This document shows, piece after piece, positions 33,048-41,823 of a stretch of DNA of 64,000 nt. The notes below the pieces were generated by a model. The model worked only from the letters and a program-made list of their open reading frames with translations, was not told the origin of the DNA and made no database searches. Numbering within the stretch: position 1 is the first letter of the stretch; each line of letters starts with the position of its first letter. The stretch is from CAIYYX01 sp035530135 (GTDB lineage: Bacteria; Pseudomonadota; Gammaproteobacteria; Burkholderiales; Rhodocyclaceae). The stretch is from NCBI GenBank assembly GCA_035530135.1, contig DATKVJ010000070.1, positions 11,945-75,944 on the forward strand, in the 5' to 3' direction. Position numbers and translations under genes: made by a program.

Positions 33048-34235
33048 TCAAGGCGTCAGATCGTATTCTTCGGTCCGCCGCGGCGGATAGGTCTCCCAGC
33101 CGCCGCAGGCCGGGCAGCGCCAGTAGAACTGGCGGGCCTTGAAGCCGCAGTCGTCGCAGCGATAGCGGGCGACGCGCCGGGTATGGTTGTGGATCAGGTT
33201 CTTGATCAGTTCCAGGTCGGCGCGGCGCTCGGGCGGCGCCACCAGGATCTGCGCTTCGAGCAGCTTGTCCAGGCCGAGCAGCGTCGGATTGCGGCGCAGC
33301 TCGTCGCGCACCAGTAGGTAGGCGGCCTCGGGGCCGTTGCCGGCGAGCTCGGATTGAAAAACCGCATCGAGCAGATCGAGCGAGGGATGCTGGGCGAGCC
33401 AGCCGCGCAGCAGCGCCACGCCCTGCTCCTCCCGTCCCTGGGCCCGGTATGCCTCGGCCAGCTTGTCCGCGATCAGGGCCAGGTACATCGGGTTTTGCTG
33501 TTCGACCCGTTTCCAGGCTTCGATCGCCGTGCCGGTATCGTTCTCCGCCAGCGCCGCATCGCCTTGCAGGATGGTGGCGCGCACGCACTTGCGGTTGGCC
33601 GCCAGCGCCGCGTCGAGCAGCTGGTTCGCCTCGCCCGGTGCGCCGTTGGTCAGGGCCGTAGCGGCCAGCTCACAATAGAAATTGGCGATCTCCTTCTGCC
33701 ACAGGTGGCCGGCGTGCTCGGGCAGCTTGCGGGCGGTATCGATCGCCTTCTGCCATTCCTTCTCCTGCTGGAAGATCTCCAGCAGGAAGCGCAGCGCCTC
33801 CTCGTCGCGGCGCGTGCCGAGCAGCTTCTGGAACACCTCCTCGGCGCGGTCGAGCAAGCCGGCCTTCAGGTAGTCCTGGCCCAGTTCGGACAGGGCCTGC
33901 AGGCGCTGCTCGTCGTTCAGGCCCTCGCGCTCGATCAGGTTCTGGTGCACCCGGATGGCGCGGTCGGTCTCGCCGCGGCGGCGAAACAGGTTGCCCAGCG
34001 CGAAGTGCATCTCTATGGTTTCGGGATCGACGCGGGCGGCCTCGATGAAGGCCTCGATCGCCTGGTCCGGTTGTTCGTTGAGCAGGAAGTTCAGGCCCTT
34101 GAAGTAGGACCGCGGCAGGGCGCGCGACTCGCGCACCAGGTGCTGGATGTCTATTCGCGCCGCGACCCAGCCGAGGACGAAGAACAAGGGCAGCGCCAGC
34201 AGCCACCACAGCTGGATCTCGACGCCTGCGCTCAC
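33048..34235 (-). CDS. lapB: Lipopolysaccharide assembly protein LapB (YciM)
   Basis: 395 aa inner-membrane-anchored TPR protein. One N-terminal helix (about 8-26, WWLLALPLFFVLGWVAARID) is followed by cytosolic TPR repeats (about 65-330) and a C-terminal rubredoxin-type zinc/iron knuckle with two CxxC pairs (YRCDDCGFKARQFYWRCPAC). In E. coli LapB couples FtsH to degradation of LpxC and so tunes LPS synthesis. It overlaps lapA by 4 bp. Its place beside heptose and UDP-glucuronate genes fits an LPS-control role. Confidence 0.95.
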   Translation of the reverse strand: MSAGVEIQLWWLLALPLFFVLGWVAARIDIQHLVRESRALPRSYFKGLNFLLNEQPDQAIEAFIEAARVDPETIEMHFALGNLFRRRGETDRAIRVHQNLIEREGLNDEQRLQALSELGQDYLKAGLLDRAEEVFQKLLGTRRDEEALRFLLEIFQQEKEWQKAIDTARKLPEHAGHLWQKEIANFYCELAATALTNGAPGEANQLLDAALAANRKCVRATILQGDAALAENDTGTAIEAWKRVEQQNPMYLALIADKLAEAYRAQGREEQGVALLRGWLAQHPSLDLLDAVFQSELAGNGPEAAYLLVRDELRRNPTLLGLDKLLEAQILVAPPERRADLELIKNLIHNHTRRVARYRCDDCGFKARQFYWRCPACGGWETYPPRRTEEYDLTP

Positions 34236-34498
34236 CTTGGATCGGGCCTGGTAGCGGTTCTCGCCTGCTCGCGCTTCAAGCGCATGATTTCCCGGCGCTG
34301 GCGCACCAGCGTAGCAAACGCGGCGGTCACGCCGATCGCCGCGCCGGCGGCGAACGAGCCCAGCATCACCAAGGATAGCGGCGCCTGCCAGGACGATTCG
34401 AAATACGAACGCAGATAGACCGGCCCGCTATTCTTGATGGCGAGCCCGAACAGCAGCACGAAGACGATGGCCCGCAAGAGCCAGATCAAGAGTCGCAT
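34232..34498 (-). CDS. lapA: Lipopolysaccharide assembly protein A domain (LapA/YciS, DUF1049)
   Basis: 88 aa with two membrane helices (about 5-20 and 40-62) and a basic cytosolic tail (RQRREIMRLKREQAR). The motif FGLAIKNSGPVYLRSYF resembles the LapA family signature. It is paired with lapB by a 4-bp overlap, as in E. coli yciS-yciM. A strong 16-bp hairpin lies immediately upstream, between this gene and ihfB. Confidence 0.92.
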   Translation of the reverse strand: MRLLIWLLRAIVFVLLFGLAIKNSGPVYLRSYFESSWQAPLSLVMLGSFAAGAAIGVTAAFATLVRQRREIMRLKREQARTATRPDPR

Positions 34499-34506
34499 CA
34501 GCAGTC

Positions 34507-34542
34507 ACGACGGGCAGCATCCGGCAGGATGCCGCCCGTCGT
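34507..34542 (-). other. 16-bp intercistronic hairpin between ihfB and lapA
   Basis: ACGACGGGCAGCATCC (34507-34522) and GGATGCCGCCCGTCGT (34527-34542) form a 16-bp stem with one wobble/mismatch and a 4-nt loop. There is no U-tract on either strand, so it is not a classic terminator. It may mark an mRNA processing or stability boundary between the ribosomal/IHF part and the LPS part of the operon. Confidence 0.6.
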
Positions 34543-34567
34543 CATCTCGAACTCCGGCAGGACGCCG

Positions 34568-34852
<285 letters not shown>

Positions 34853-34867
34853 ATCCGGTCCAAACGC

Positions 34868-36589
34868 TTATTGCTGGGTACTGGAGAGCTTGGCCTTGAG
34901 CAGCGCGCCGAGACTGGTCGTACCGGTCGAGGCCGAGCCGCTCTCGGCCGACAGCTTCTGCAGCGCATCCGATTGCTCGGCCTGGTCCTTGGCCTTGATC
35001 GACAGGTTGATCGAGCGCGTCTTGCGATCGACGTTGATGATCATCGCCTCGATGCCGTCGCCTTCCTTGAACAGGGTGCGCAGATCGTCGACGCGGTCGC
35101 GGGCGGCTTCGGAGGCGCGCAGATAGCCCTCGACGTCGTTGCCCAGATCGATCACGGCGCCCTTGGCGTCGATGGTCTTCACCGTGCCCTTGACCACGCT
35201 GTTCTTGTCGTGGTTGGCGACGAAACTGGTGAAGGGATCGCCCTCCAGCTGCTTGATGCCCAGGGAGATGCGCTCCTTCTCGACGTCGATCGACAGCACC
35301 ATGGCCTCGACCTCGTCGCCCTTCTTGTAGCTCTGCTTGGCCTCTTCGCCGGTGACCGACCAGGACAGGTCGGACAGGTGCACCAGGCCGTCGATGCCGC
35401 CGGGCAGGCCGATGAAGACGCCGAAGTCGGTGATCGACTTGATCTGGCCGCTGACCTTGTCGCCCTTCTTGTGGTTCATGGCGAACTCGTCCCAGGGATT
35501 GGGAATGCACTGCTTCATGCCCAGCGAGATGCGGCGGCGTTCCTCGTCGATTTCGAGGATCATCACCTCGACCTCGTCGCCCAGCTGCACGACCTTGGAG
35601 GGATGGATGTTCTTGTTGGTCCAGTCCATCTCGGAGACGTGCACCAGGCCCTCGATGCCCTGCTCGACTTCGACGAAGGCGCCGTAGTCGGTGAGGTTGG
35701 TGACCTTGCCGAACAGCCTCGTGCCGGAAGGATAGCGGCGCGAGATGCCCACCCAGGGATCCTCGCCGAGCTGCTTCATGCCCAGGGAGACGCGGTTCTT
35801 CTCCTGGTCGAACTTGAGGATCTTGGCTTCCACTTCGTCGCCGACGTTGAGCACTTCCGACGGATGGCGGACGCGGCGCCAGGCCAGATCGGTGATGTGC
35901 AGCAGGCCGTCGATGCCGCCCAGATCGACGAAGGCGCCGTAGTCGGTGATGTTCTTGACGATGCCCTTGACGATGCTGCCTTCCTTGAGGTTCGAGAGCA
36001 GCGCCTGGCGCTCTTCGCCGAGGTTGGATTCCAGCACGGCGCGGCGCGAGAGCACGACGTTGTTGCGCTTCCTGTCGAGCTTGATGACCTTGAATTCGAA
36101 TTCCTTGCCCTCGAAGGGCGTGGTGTCCTTGACCGGCCGGATGTCCACCAGGGAACCGGGCAGGAAGGCGCGGATGCCGTTCAGCATCACGGTGAGGCCG
36201 CCCTTGACCTTGCCGGTGATCATGCCCTTGACCAGGGTGCTATCGACCATGGCCTTGTCGAGGTCGTTCCAGGCGGCGATGCGCTTGGCCTTCTCGCGCG
36301 ACAGGCGGGTCTCGCCGTAGCCGTCCTCGAGCATCTCGATGGCGACGGCGACGTAGTCGCCCGGCTTGGCGTCGATCTCGCCGGCATCGTTCTTGAACTC
36401 ATCGACGGAGATGAAACTCTCGGACTTCAGGCCGGCATTGACGACGACATAGTTGTGGTCGACGCGGACCACTTCGGCGGTGATCACCTCGCCGGCGCGC
36501 ATCTCCTGGCGTTCGAGGGACTCGGCGAAGAGGGCGGCGAAGCTGTCCGGGGCGGGGCTTGTTTCGGTGTGAGCGATAGCAGTGGTCAT
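34868..36589 (-). CDS. rpsA: 30S ribosomal protein S1
   Basis: 573 aa with six S1 (OB-fold) repeats. The first two bind the ribosome, and the later ones (for example GSIVKGIVKNITDYGAFVDL, GTRLFGKVTNLTDYGAFVEV and GDKVSGQIKSITDFGVFIGL) bind mRNA. The length is normal for proteobacterial S1. It sits between aroA-cmk and ihfB, a classical order. The 173-bp upstream gap (36590-36762) probably holds its own promoter and an autoregulated leader; no clear terminator is visible there. Confidence 0.98.
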   Translation of the reverse strand: MTTAIAHTETSPAPDSFAALFAESLERQEMRAGEVITAEVVRVDHNYVVVNAGLKSESFISVDEFKNDAGEIDAKPGDYVAVAIEMLEDGYGETRLSREKAKRIAAWNDLDKAMVDSTLVKGMITGKVKGGLTVMLNGIRAFLPGSLVDIRPVKDTTPFEGKEFEFKVIKLDRKRNNVVLSRRAVLESNLGEERQALLSNLKEGSIVKGIVKNITDYGAFVDLGGIDGLLHITDLAWRRVRHPSEVLNVGDEVEAKILKFDQEKNRVSLGMKQLGEDPWVGISRRYPSGTRLFGKVTNLTDYGAFVEVEQGIEGLVHVSEMDWTNKNIHPSKVVQLGDEVEVMILEIDEERRRISLGMKQCIPNPWDEFAMNHKKGDKVSGQIKSITDFGVFIGLPGGIDGLVHLSDLSWSVTGEEAKQSYKKGDEVEAMVLSIDVEKERISLGIKQLEGDPFTSFVANHDKNSVVKGTVKTIDAKGAVIDLGNDVEGYLRASEAARDRVDDLRTLFKEGDGIEAMIINVDRKTRSINLSIKAKDQAEQSDALQKLSAESGSASTGTTSLGALLKAKLSSTQQ

Positions 36590-36762
36590 AAGAGCCTAAT
36601 CGCCGCAAATCCGCTGCCGGATCGGCGGCTGTATATGTTGAAAAGTTGATAAACGCCGCCGCACGCTGGCGCGCGGCGACACCTGTTGCCTCGCCCGCCC
36701 CGCGCCTGATGCACCCGGGGCTTGCGCTTGCTACTGACTTACCACTTCTGCGCGCTGCCTGG

Positions 36763-38721
36763 TCAATCTTGCCGGCCGCGCCGGAGTTCTGAAACCCACT
36801 CCAGCACCGCCGTCACCGCCTGCTCGACGGACAGGTCCGTCGTATCGAGCAGTTGGGCATCCGCGCATTGCCGCAGGGGGGCCACCTCGCGCGCGGCATC
36901 GCGCGCATCCCGCTCCTGCAGATCCCGCAAAAGGGATGAGATATTAGCAGACATCCCTTTCTCGATCAACTGCTTATGACGGCGGTCGGCGCGCGCGGCG
37001 GCGCTCGCTGTCAGGAACACCTTGAGCACCGCGTCGGGAAACACCACCGAGCCCATGTCGCGGCCCTCCGCCACCAGCCCGGGCGCCTGGCGGTAGGCGC
37101 GCTGGCGGCCGAGCAGCGCCCGGCGCACCGTCGGCAGCGCCGCCACCCGCGATGCGCCCTGCGAGCACGCCTCGCTCCTGATGGCGTCGCTCGCATCCTC
37201 ACCGGAGAGCCAGATGCGGCCGCCCTCGAAGCGCGCCGGCAGCGCCGCGGCGATGGCGGCCACAGCGGCCTCGTCGTCCAGGGACACGCCGGCGCGGAGC
37301 GCGGCCAGGGCGGTCAGGCGATAGAGCGAGCCGCTGTCGAGGTAGTGGCAGCTCAGGCGCTGGGCGACGAGCGCCGCCACCGTGCCCTTGCCGGAAGCCG
37401 AGGGGCCGTCGATGGCGATCACCGGCGCCGCGATCCGGGCGAATTCCGCGAAGTAGCCGGGGTAGGTCTTGGCGACGCAGCCAGGATCATTGATGGTGAG
37501 CGGCACGCCGCCCAGGCTCGCGAGCGAGAAGCACATCGCCATGCGGTGGTCGTCGTAGGTGTCGATGACCGCGCCAGAAAGGAGCCGGGGCGGCGGCGTC
37601 ACTCGCAGGAAATCGTCGCCCGCCACCACCGTGGCGCCGAGCTTGGCGAGCTCGGTCGCCATCGCCGCGATCCGGTCGGTCTCCTTGACCCGCCAGCTGG
37701 CGATGTTCCTCAGCGTCGATGGGCCATCGGCGAACAGCGCCGCCACGGCCAGGGTCATCGCTGCGTCAGGAATATGATTGAAGTCGCCGTCGATGGCGAG
37801 GAGCTTGCCCGAGGCCGGCGCGCGGGCGACGATGTAGTCGTCGCCCAGCTCGATTTCGGCGCCCATCCGCTGTAGCGCCTCGGCGAAGGCGACGTCGCCC
37901 TGGATGCTGTTCCTGCCCACGCCCTCGACCCGCACCGGGCCGCCGCCGATCGCCCCGGCGGCCAGGAAATACGAGGCCGACGAGGCGTCGCCCTCGACCG
38001 TCAGCACGCCCGGGCTTCTCGCCCGCTGTCCGGCGGCGATGGCGAAGCGCTGCCAGCCGGAGCGCTCAACCGCGATGCCGAAACGCGCCATCAGGTTCAG
38101 GGTGATCTCGACGTAGGGCTTGGAGATCAGCTCCCCGATCACTTCTATCTGCGCACTCCGGCCGGTCAGCGGCAATGCCATCAAGAGCGCCGTCAGGAAC
38201 TGCGAGGAGATGTCGCCGCGTACTCCGATGCGCTGTTCCTGCGCGGCCCCGGCCGCGGCAGGAAAAATCTCCAGCGGCAGGAAGCCTTCGTTGGCCTGGT
38301 AGCGGATCTCAGCGCCCAGCCCGCGCAGCGCAGAGACGAGGTCGCCGATCGGCCGCTCGTGCATGCGCGACACGCCAAAGAGCCGGTAATGGCCGCCCGA
38401 GAGCGCCAGCGCCGCGGTGAGGGAGCGCACCGCGGTACCGGCGTTGCCCAGGAACAGTTCGGCCTCCTTGACCGGGAAGGCGCCCGCGACGCCGACGACG
38501 CGGAAGGTCTCGGGGCCGAGGGGCAAGACCGTGACCCCGAGGACAGACAGCGCGGCGAGCATCACCCGCGTGTCATCGGAATCGAGCAGGCCGTGGATTT
38601 CCGTCTCGCCGGCAGCCAGCGCGGCCAGCAGCAGGCTGCGGTTGGAAATGCTCTTCGAACCCGGCAGGCGGACGCTGCCCGCGGCCCAGTTGGCCGGTGA
38701 GAGGACTAGCTTATCGCTCAT
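36763..38721 (-). CDS. aroA-cmk: Bifunctional EPSP synthase / cytidylate kinase fusion
   Basis: 652 aa. Residues 1 to about 431 are AroA (5-enolpyruvylshikimate-3-phosphate synthase) with LPGSKSISNRSLLLAALA, the class I motif GNAGTAVRSLTAALAL and WRVKETDRIAAM. From about 432 the chain continues without a stop into a complete CMP kinase with the P-loop GPSASGKGT (about 438-446), YLDSGSLYR and EGRDMGSVVFPDA. Shikimate synthesis and pyrimidine nucleotide salvage are thus on one chain. E. coli has the two as neighbouring separate genes. The start at 38721 overlaps tyrA by ATGA; longer upstream starts lie inside tyrA. Confidence 0.95.
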   Translation of the reverse strand: MSDKLVLSPANWAAGSVRLPGSKSISNRSLLLAALAAGETEIHGLLDSDDTRVMLAALSVLGVTVLPLGPETFRVVGVAGAFPVKEAELFLGNAGTAVRSLTAALALSGGHYRLFGVSRMHERPIGDLVSALRGLGAEIRYQANEGFLPLEIFPAAAGAAQEQRIGVRGDISSQFLTALLMALPLTGRSAQIEVIGELISKPYVEITLNLMARFGIAVERSGWQRFAIAAGQRARSPGVLTVEGDASSASYFLAAGAIGGGPVRVEGVGRNSIQGDVAFAEALQRMGAEIELGDDYIVARAPASGKLLAIDGDFNHIPDAAMTLAVAALFADGPSTLRNIASWRVKETDRIAAMATELAKLGATVVAGDDFLRVTPPPRLLSGAVIDTYDDHRMAMCFSLASLGGVPLTINDPGCVAKTYPGYFAEFARIAAPVIAIDGPSASGKGTVAALVAQRLSCHYLDSGSLYRLTALAALRAGVSLDDEAAVAAIAAALPARFEGGRIWLSGEDASDAIRSEACSQGASRVAALPTVRRALLGRQRAYRQAPGLVAEGRDMGSVVFPDAVLKVFLTASAAARADRRHKQLIEKGMSANISSLLRDLQERDARDAAREVAPLRQCADAQLLDTTDLSVEQAVTAVLEWVSELRRGRQD

Positions 38722-39599
38722 TCCCCGGGCGGCTCCACCGATTCGAGCCAGGCGTCGCGCATCGCGCGGGCGCGGCCGAACAGGGCTTCCAAGCCCGCGC
38801 CGTCGCTGCTGGCGAGCAGCACGCGGACGCGCAGCAGCTCGGCGAGATAGGCGTCGAGCTCCACGATCAGCGGCGCGCGGTTGGCGATGCAGATGTCGCG
38901 CCACATCTCCGGATGGCTGCTGGCGATGCGGGTGAAGTCGCGGAAGCCGCCGGCGGCGAAGCCGAACAACTGCCCGGAATCCTCGCGGCCGGCGAACTCA
39001 TGCACCAGGGCGAAGGCGAGCAGGTGCGGCAGGTGGCTGACCGCGGCGAAGGTGCGGTCGTGGGCCCGCGGCGCCAGTTCGCTGACGACGGCGCCGCAGG
39101 CTTCCCAGGCGGCGCGCACGGCGGCGACGGTGCCCGGCGGGTTCTCGGGCAGCGGCGTGAGCACCACGCGCTTGCCCTGGTAGAGGTCGGCGGTCGCGGC
39201 CGCGACCCCGCTCTTCTCGGCCCCGGCGATCGGATGGCCGGGCACGAACTGTCCGATCTTGTCGCCCAGCGCGCGGCGAGCGGCGGCGATCACGTCCTGC
39301 TTGGTGCTGCCGCCGTCGGTGACCAGCGTCCCCGGCGACAGATGCGGCGCCAGCTGGCGCATGACCGCTTCCATCTGCCCGACCGGCGTGGCCAGCAGCA
39401 CCAGATCGGCACCGTCCAGGGCACCGGCCCAGTCCTCGGCCGGCCGGTCGATCGCTCCGCGCCTGACCGCCTCTTCGAGGCTGGCGCGGCTCCTGCCGAT
39501 GCCGACCACCTCGGCAACGCCGGCGGATTTCTGCGCCAGCCCGAACGAGCCGCCGATCAGGCCGACGCCGCAGATGACGATTTTTCGCAATTCAGTCAC
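38718..39599 (-). CDS. tyrA: Prephenate dehydrogenase
   Basis: 293 aa NAD(P)-dependent enzyme that converts prephenate to 4-hydroxyphenylpyruvate for tyrosine. It has the Rossmann motif CGVGLIGGSFGLA, the substrate motif GHPIAGAEKSG and SHLPHLLAFALVHEF. It is a monofunctional dehydrogenase without a chorismate mutase domain, which is supplied by pheA. It is coupled to aroA-cmk by an ATGA overlap and follows hisC by 21 bp. Confidence 0.94.
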   Translation of the reverse strand: MTELRKIVICGVGLIGGSFGLAQKSAGVAEVVGIGRSRASLEEAVRRGAIDRPAEDWAGALDGADLVLLATPVGQMEAVMRQLAPHLSPGTLVTDGGSTKQDVIAAARRALGDKIGQFVPGHPIAGAEKSGVAAATADLYQGKRVVLTPLPENPPGTVAAVRAAWEACGAVVSELAPRAHDRTFAAVSHLPHLLAFALVHEFAGREDSGQLFGFAAGGFRDFTRIASSHPEMWRDICIANRAPLIVELDAYLAELLRVRVLLASSDGAGLEALFGRARAMRDAWLESVEPPGE

Positions 39600-39620
39600 G
39601 CGCCATCCCGTCGCACGCCC

Positions 39621-40709
39621 TCACAGGGACTTCGCCAGGGCTTCGAGGAAGCGCGCGTTCTCGGCTTCGGTGCCGATGGTCACGCGCAGATGCTCGGGCA
39701 TCGCGTAGTTGCCGAGCGGACGCACGATCACGCCCTGGCGCAACAGCTTCTGATTGACCCCCGCAGCGTCGCCGAGGCGGAAGGTGATGAAGTTGCCGTG
39801 CGCCGGGATGTGCTCCAGGCCGAGGCGCTTGAAGCCCGCCACCAGCTGCTCCATGCCGCGGCGGTTGTTGTCGAAGCTCTCGGCCAGGAAGATGTGGTCG
39901 TCCAGCGCGGCGGCGGCGGCGGCGAGCGCCAGGTTGTTCACGTTGAACGGTTGGCGCACGCGCTGCATCAGGTCGGCGACCTCGCTTGATGCCAGCGCGT
40001 AGCCGACGCGCAGCCCGGCCAGGCCATAGACCTTGGAGAAGGTCCGGGTGATGACCAGATTCGGGAAGCGGGCGATCCAGGCGACCGTGTCCTGGCGCAG
40101 CGCCGGCGGCAGGTATTCATTGTAGGCCTCGTCCAGCACCACCACGACGTCGCCCGGCAGCGCCTCCAGGAAGGCCTCGATCTCCCGGTGGGGCAGGAAG
40201 GTGCCGGTCGGGTTGTTGGGATTGGCGAGCCACACGATGCGCGTGTCCGGACGCACCGCTGCGCGCATCGAGGCCAGGTCGTGGCCGAATTCCCTGGCCG
40301 CGACCGCGATGCATTCGCCGCCCGCCGACATCGTCGCCAGCGGATACACGGCGAAGGCGTGGCGCGAAAAAACCGAAGAGCGTCCGGGCGCCAGGAAGGC
40401 CCGGGCCGCCAGGTCGAGCACGTCGTTGGAGCCGTTGCCGAGCACGATCTGCTCCTGGCCCAGGCCGGTCCGTTCCGCGAGTGCCGCGACCAGCTCGAAC
40501 TGGTCGGGATAGCGCTCCAGCCCGGAGACGGCCGCCAGTACCGCGGCGCGCGCTCTCGGACTCATGCCCAGCGGATTCTCGTTGGAGGCGAGCTTGACGA
40601 TGCTCTCGACCGGGATGCCCATCTCGCGGGCCAGCTCGGTGATCGGCTTGCCCGGCTGGTAGGGAGAAATGGCGCGGACGTAGGCCGGTGCGAATTCTGC
40701 GATGCTCAC
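39621..40709 (-). CDS. hisC: Histidinol-phosphate / aromatic aminotransferase
   Basis: 362 aa fold-type I PLP enzyme. It shows ISPYQPGKPITELARE, LASNENPLGMSP, ANPNNPTGTFLP and the PLP-binding Lys in RTFSKVYGLAGLRVGY. Enzymes of this subgroup located between pheA and tyrA often act both on histidinol phosphate and on aromatic keto acids, and the context here (pheA-hisC-tyrA) favours a role in Phe/Tyr synthesis. A second hisC copy in a his operon elsewhere is likely. The length is normal. Confidence 0.93.
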   Translation of the reverse strand: MSIAEFAPAYVRAISPYQPGKPITELAREMGIPVESIVKLASNENPLGMSPRARAAVLAAVSGLERYPDQFELVAALAERTGLGQEQIVLGNGSNDVLDLAARAFLAPGRSSVFSRHAFAVYPLATMSAGGECIAVAAREFGHDLASMRAAVRPDTRIVWLANPNNPTGTFLPHREIEAFLEALPGDVVVVLDEAYNEYLPPALRQDTVAWIARFPNLVITRTFSKVYGLAGLRVGYALASSEVADLMQRVRQPFNVNNLALAAAAAALDDHIFLAESFDNNRRGMEQLVAGFKRLGLEHIPAHGNFITFRLGDAAGVNQKLLRQGVIVRPLGNYAMPEHLRVTIGTEAENARFLEALAKSL

Positions 40710-40722
40710 GATGGGATGCTCC

Positions 40723-41823
40723 TCATTGTGCGGCTGCCGGATAGGAGCCGAGGATCTTGACGAAGCCGGCGTGCCGGCCCAGTTCTTCGAGCGCGCGGGT
40801 CACCGCCGGCTGCTGCTGGTGCCCCTCGACGTCGATGTAGAAGATGTACTCCCAGCGGCCGCCGCCGAAGCCGCGCGCCGGGCGCGATTCGAGCCGGGTC
40901 AGGGAGACGCCGTGGGCCGCCAGCGGCGTCAAGAGCGCGTGCATCGCACCGGGGCGGTTCTGCGCCGAGCAGATCAGCGAGGTCTTGTCCAAGCCCGACG
41001 CTCCGGCGTCGTGCGCGGCCAGCACCAGGAAGCGGGTGGTGTTGTTGGGGTCGTCCTCGATGTTCGCCGCCAGCACCTTGAGGCCGTAGCGGCCCGCCGC
41101 CGCCTCGCCGGCGATCGCGGCCGAGCCGGGATCCTCGGCCGCCAGGCGGGCGCCCTCGGCATTGCTCGCCACCGGCACGCGCGGCAGCTGGACGAGGTTC
41201 CGATTCAGCCATTCGTGGCACTGGGCCAGCGACTGGGCGTGGCCGTAGAGGCGCTGCACGGCGGCCAGCGTCGGCGCGGTCGACAGCAGGTTCTGGTGGA
41301 TGCGCAGATTGACCTCGCCGCAGATCTTCAGCGGCGAGGTGAGCAGGAGGTCCAGGGTGCGGCCGATGGCACCCTCGGTCGAGTTCTCGACCGGCACCAC
41401 CGCGTAATCGGCGTTGCCGGCCTCGACCGCGCGGAAGGCGTCATCGATCGTGGCGTAGGGGGTGAGCGTCGGAGCAGCGCCGAAGTGCTTGCGCGCGGCG
41501 GACTCGGAGAAGGTGCCTTCGGGCCCCAGGTAGGCGACCGAGAGCGGCTGTTCGAGCGCCAGGCAGGCCGACATGATCTCGCGAAACAGGTGTTGCACCG
41601 CCGTCGCCGGCAGCGGGCCGGCGCTGGCCTCAACGATCCGGCGCAATACCTGCGCCTCGCGCTCGGGCCGGTACAGATTGCCGCGCTTGATCTCGCCGAT
41701 GCGGTGCGCCAGCCGCGCCCGCTGGTTGATCAGATCGAGCACCTGCAGGTCGATGGCGTCTATGCCGCTACGCAGCCGGCCTAGTTCATCGCGCGCTTCG
41801 GGTTTCTCGGAGCCCTCGGCCAT
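40723..41823 (-). CDS. pheA: Bifunctional chorismate mutase / prephenate dehydratase
   Basis: 366 aa. A chorismate mutase domain (about 10-90, LGRLRSGIDAIDLQVLDLIN) is followed by a prephenate dehydratase domain (about 95-275, with VAYLGPEGTFSESAA and VVPVENSTEGAIGRTLDLLL). A C-terminal ACT domain (about 285-360) carries the Phe-sensing motif SLTRLESRPARGF, so feedback inhibition by phenylalanine is expected. The preferred start is ATG 41823, immediately 3' of an in-frame GTG and overlapping the serA stop (TGATG). Confidence 0.95.
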   Translation of the reverse strand: MAEGSEKPEARDELGRLRSGIDAIDLQVLDLINQRARLAHRIGEIKRGNLYRPEREAQVLRRIVEASAGPLPATAVQHLFREIMSACLALEQPLSVAYLGPEGTFSESAARKHFGAAPTLTPYATIDDAFRAVEAGNADYAVVPVENSTEGAIGRTLDLLLTSPLKICGEVNLRIHQNLLSTAPTLAAVQRLYGHAQSLAQCHEWLNRNLVQLPRVPVASNAEGARLAAEDPGSAAIAGEAAAGRYGLKVLAANIEDDPNNTTRFLVLAAHDAGASGLDKTSLICSAQNRPGAMHALLTPLAAHGVSLTRLESRPARGFGGGRWEYIFYIDVEGHQQQPAVTRALEELGRHAGFVKILGSYPAAAQ

